64,000 nt of DNA, from the NCBI GenBank assembly GCA_963705495.1, contig CAVPJQ010000012.1:124001-188000 (forward strand), written 5' to 3'. Source of the stretch: DATBVX01 sp963705495. Lineage in GTDB: Bacteria; Pseudomonadota; Gammaproteobacteria; Steroidobacterales; Steroidobacteraceae. Below the pieces are notes generated by a model that worked only from the letters and a program-made list of their open reading frames with translations, had not been told where the DNA came from and ran no database searches. The translations under genes were made by a program, and so were the position numbers. Shown here piece by piece: positions 61,841 through 64,000 of the stretch (the stretch's first letter is position 1; each line of letters starts with the position of its first letter).

Positions 61841-64000
61841 TCAGAACTTCTGGACGAGCGAGGCCCAGTAGGCGCGCCCGATCGTGTCGTACGTGCTCAC
61901 GTCAGTGTTGGCGTTGATCACGTTGTTCTGATAAAGCAACGGCGGCTGCTCATCCGTCAGGTTGTCCACACCCAGCCGGAACGTGGTGTTGGTCGGGAAT
62001 GTGTACCCGAGCACCAGGTCGAGGTAGGTCTTGGAAGGGATTGGGAGATCTGGCGCATTGTCGATCAAGCCATCCGGATCGTGCAGCACAAGCGAGTCGA
62101 TGTAGCGGACCGTGGCGAGAACATCGAAGCCCTTGAACGCCCAGCCCACTGCGCCGAGAGCGCGCCACTGCGCGATGTTGCCGTATTGCCGGTCGTACGT
62201 GCCTTCCACGTGGATGACTGGCGCGCCGGTCCCCGGATCGCTGTCGTACTTGTCGATGTACGTACCATCGAGCGAGAACTGGAAGTCGCCAGCGCTATCC
62301 GTGCGCAGCCGGTATTTGAAGCCGACGTCGACACCAGTCGTTTCCAGATTGCCGAGATTCACCGTCGGCTCCTGGATCACGAGCACGGTGCCATCCGAGT
62401 TGCGGTGGATGAGACCGCAGAAGCCCGGATCCGCGGTCGCCACGCACTGATCGGAGGTGAAGTTCACATCGAGCGGCGTGATCGGTTGATCGATATTGTA
62501 GTTCCAGAAATCGACCGTGACCGAGAAACCCGGCAGCCAGCTCGCGTCGTAGACGAAGCCGAACGTGTAGACCTCGCCGGTCTCCGCGTCCAGGTTCGTG
62601 TTGCTCAGGATCGACCCGGTGATCTGGCTGTTAGGCTCGGCAAATGTTCCGTCCGGAACCACGTTCTCACACGCGACGTTGAGATTCGGGTTCGCAGCCA
62701 GGTCCGCCACCGTCAAGCCTTCGCACGGATCCGTGAATGTCGGAGCATCCGAGGTTGGCGAATGGAACAAGTCGTAGACCGTCGGGGCGCGGAAGATCTC
62801 CGCCCATGATCCACGAATGAGAAGGTCGCTGACCGGCCGGTATTCCAGCTTGGCGACCATGTTGGTCGTGTCGCCGAAAGTCGAGTAGTCAGAGTAGCGT
62901 GCCCCGACCGTCATGTTCAGCGCCTTGACACCCGGCTTGTCCGCAATGAGTGGGATGAACATTTCGGCGTAAACCTCCTTCACGTCGAAGTCACCCCGGG
63001 AGTCGCCGCTGCAGGTCTCCTGCGCCAATAGGCAGTTCAGGAACAAGGACGCCTCGGTGGCCTGGCTATTGAAGTCGGTGTCGAAGGCGCCCGCTTGCTC
63101 GCGGTACTCGAGACCCACCGCGAGCGACAGTGCGCCGGCCGGCATGGCGACGAGATCTCCAGTGAAGTTCGCCATGGCCATCTTCGTCGAGTACTTGTAA
63201 GTCTGGTTGTAGTCGGCCGAGATCGACTGCAAAGCGGTGACCTGGTCGGGTGCAAACAGATTGAAGATGTTGACCGGGACGCAACCCGAGATCGGCGCCG
63301 TTGGCGTGCCGCAGGTCGGCTGGCCGGTCCCCGCATCGATGAACGAAGGTCCGAACGCGCTCGCCAGCGCCGGTTGGAACAGGTAGCCGCTGGTGTTGTT
63401 GGTCTGATCCACGCGTCCGTAGCCGGCCGTGACATCCCAGGTCCAGCTGGAATCCATGATCGTGCCGCGCAGCCCCATGTTGACCTGCGTACCATCCGAT
63501 GTGTAGCCCGCGTGTCGCGTGCCCAATGGCTGCATGCGCCAGGTCGCGTTCGGATTCAGGCCCGCCGTCGTTCCAGCGCCGCCGAGGTCAATACCGAACG
63601 GGTTGTAGACGTTCTGCGCCGAGATGACGACGTCATCGGCCCGCGAGTCGAACGGGAGTTCGGCGATCTCCCAGCCTGCCGTCGTCCTGTTGTACAGGAG
63701 TTCCGCATAGGCCTCGGCCCAGTCCGCGATCTTGTAGTTCGCCTGCGTGAAGACACTGCCCCGCTCCTGCGGGGTGAGGATCTTGTTCAGCGGCTGGTAG
63801 TTGTAAAGGTCGCTGGAGGTGTCGAAGCAGCGGTAGTCGGAAGGACTGGCGCCCGACGCACCCGCGACGCGTATCACTGAAATCTCGGCGCTGGTTCCGG
63901 GGCAGCCGTACTGACCGTTGAATGCAGCACGCGGAAGGAAGACACGGCCGTTCGGGACACGGCTCGATCCGCCTGCCTGCACGGAACCGTTGTAGAGGTA
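61841..64000 (-). CDS. TonB-dependent receptor, C-terminal part (start outside the window)
   Basis: 719 codons, open through base 64000, so the plug domain start lies outside. The barrel shows LTPQERGSVFTQANYKIADW, GALSLAVGLEYREQAGAFDT, FDVKEVYAEMFIPLIADKPG, LLIRGSWAEIFRAPTVYDLF and the C-terminal end TYDTIGRAYWASLVQKF. Cys residues in pairs suggest extracellular disulfides (LNCLLAQETCSG). No frameshift, unlike the other receptor. Same strand as the TPR-sulfotransferase just downstream of its terminator, mirroring the receptor/TPR-oxygenase order at 48.7 kb. Confidence 0.92.
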   Translation of the reverse strand, partial: YLYNGSVQAGGSSRVPNGRVFLPRAAFNGQYGCPGTSAEISVIRVAGASGASPSDYRCFDTSSDLYNYQPLNKILTPQERGSVFTQANYKIADWAEAYAELLYNRTTAGWEIAELPFDSRADDVVISAQNVYNPFGIDLGGAGTTAGLNPNATWRMQPLGTRHAGYTSDGTQVNMGLRGTIMDSSWTWDVTAGYGRVDQTNNTSGYLFQPALASAFGPSFIDAGTGQPTCGTPTAPISGCVPVNIFNLFAPDQVTALQSISADYNQTYKYSTKMAMANFTGDLVAMPAGALSLAVGLEYREQAGAFDTDFNSQATEASLFLNCLLAQETCSGDSRGDFDVKEVYAEMFIPLIADKPGVKALNMTVGARYSDYSTFGDTTNMVAKLEYRPVSDLLIRGSWAEIFRAPTVYDLFHSPTSDAPTFTDPCEGLTVADLAANPNLNVACENVVPDGTFAEPNSQITGSILSNTNLDAETGEVYTFGFVYDASWLPGFSVTVDFWNYNIDQPITPLDVNFTSDQCVATADPGFCGLIHRNSDGTVLVIQEPTVNLGNLETTGVDVGFKYRLRTDSAGDFQFSLDGTYIDKYDSDPGTGAPVIHVEGTYDRQYGNIAQWRALGAVGWAFKGFDVLATVRYIDSLVLHDPDGLIDNAPDLPIPSKTYLDLVLGYTFPTNTTFRLGVDNLTDEQPPLLYQNNVINANTDVSTYDTIGRAYWASLVQKF

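Noticed and set aside
1..64000. CRISPR arrays, tRNA, rRNA, insertion sequences, prophage
   Set aside because: No regularly spaced repeats, no cloverleaf or rRNA core sequence, and no transposase, integrase or phage protein were recognised.
42776..64000. A classical RiPP or NRPS biosynthetic cluster
   Set aside because: No cyclodehydratase, radical SAM, lanthionine synthase, adenylation or carrier domain is present; the enzyme set is hydroxylases and sulfotransferases only.

Overview
The window looks like a chromosomal segment of a high-GC gammaproteobacterium. Its mix of genes (TonB-dependent receptors with TPR-sulfotransferases and 2-oxoglutarate oxygenases, carotenoid oxygenase, ACS-type MFS, GMC oxidoreductase with a Tat partner, M48 and CPBP proteases) resembles the Steroidobacteraceae/Nevskiales/Xanthomonadales area; this placement is inference from gene content only. 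I see no rRNA, tRNA, CRISPR array, insertion sequence or phage module.

Layout. 1-11 kb: the 5' part of a transaldolase, then frame-broken genes (vanadium haloperoxidase/PAP2-like protein, coproporphyrinogen oxidase HemF, LigB-type ATP-dependent DNA ligase, BBE-type FAD oxidoreductase, AraC regulator, YCII protein, an MFS C-terminal remnant, a small lipoprotein) mixed with intact ones (ModE-like regulator, EamA-like protein, YceI). The breaks are mostly single-base, some compensate each other locally, and they hit housekeeping genes, so consensus error is more likely than decay. 11-42 kb: mostly intact metabolic, transport and envelope genes. They include PD40 and NIPSNAP proteins, a CPBP protease, a DUF938 methyltransferase, MFS and MATE transporters, a fasciclin protein, a periplasmic TPR protein, PaaK, RhlE, a Tat epimerase, GST, PilZ, DUF3014, a Gre factor, a carotenoid oxygenase/M14 peptidase/FAD amine oxidase operon, a Tat subunit with GMC oxidoreductase, an M48 lipoprotein protease, VOC, a tandem GFA protein, a ParB-domain protein, an alpha/beta hydrolase and a TetR regulator. 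A 134-bp imperfect inverted repeat lies at 38.7 kb.

42.8-64 kb is the unusual part: a 21-kb block made almost only of 2-oxoglutarate/Fe(II) oxygenase-fold proteins (eight such domains of at least three subfamilies, four on TPR scaffolds), three PAPS-type sulfotransferases (one fused to a hydroxylase domain, one on a TPR scaffold), a TPR protein with a TonB-like C-terminus, two tandem secreted Pro/Ala-rich paralogues, and two TonB-dependent receptors with strong terminators. A tight five-gene operon (59258 down to 53698) links the secreted paralogues to a TPR hydroxylase, the hydroxylase-sulfotransferase fusion and the TonB-like TPR protein. I propose that this locus hydroxylates and sulfates proteins or peptides in connection with TonB-dependent outer-membrane uptake. 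The family assignments come from visible motifs; the joint function is inference.
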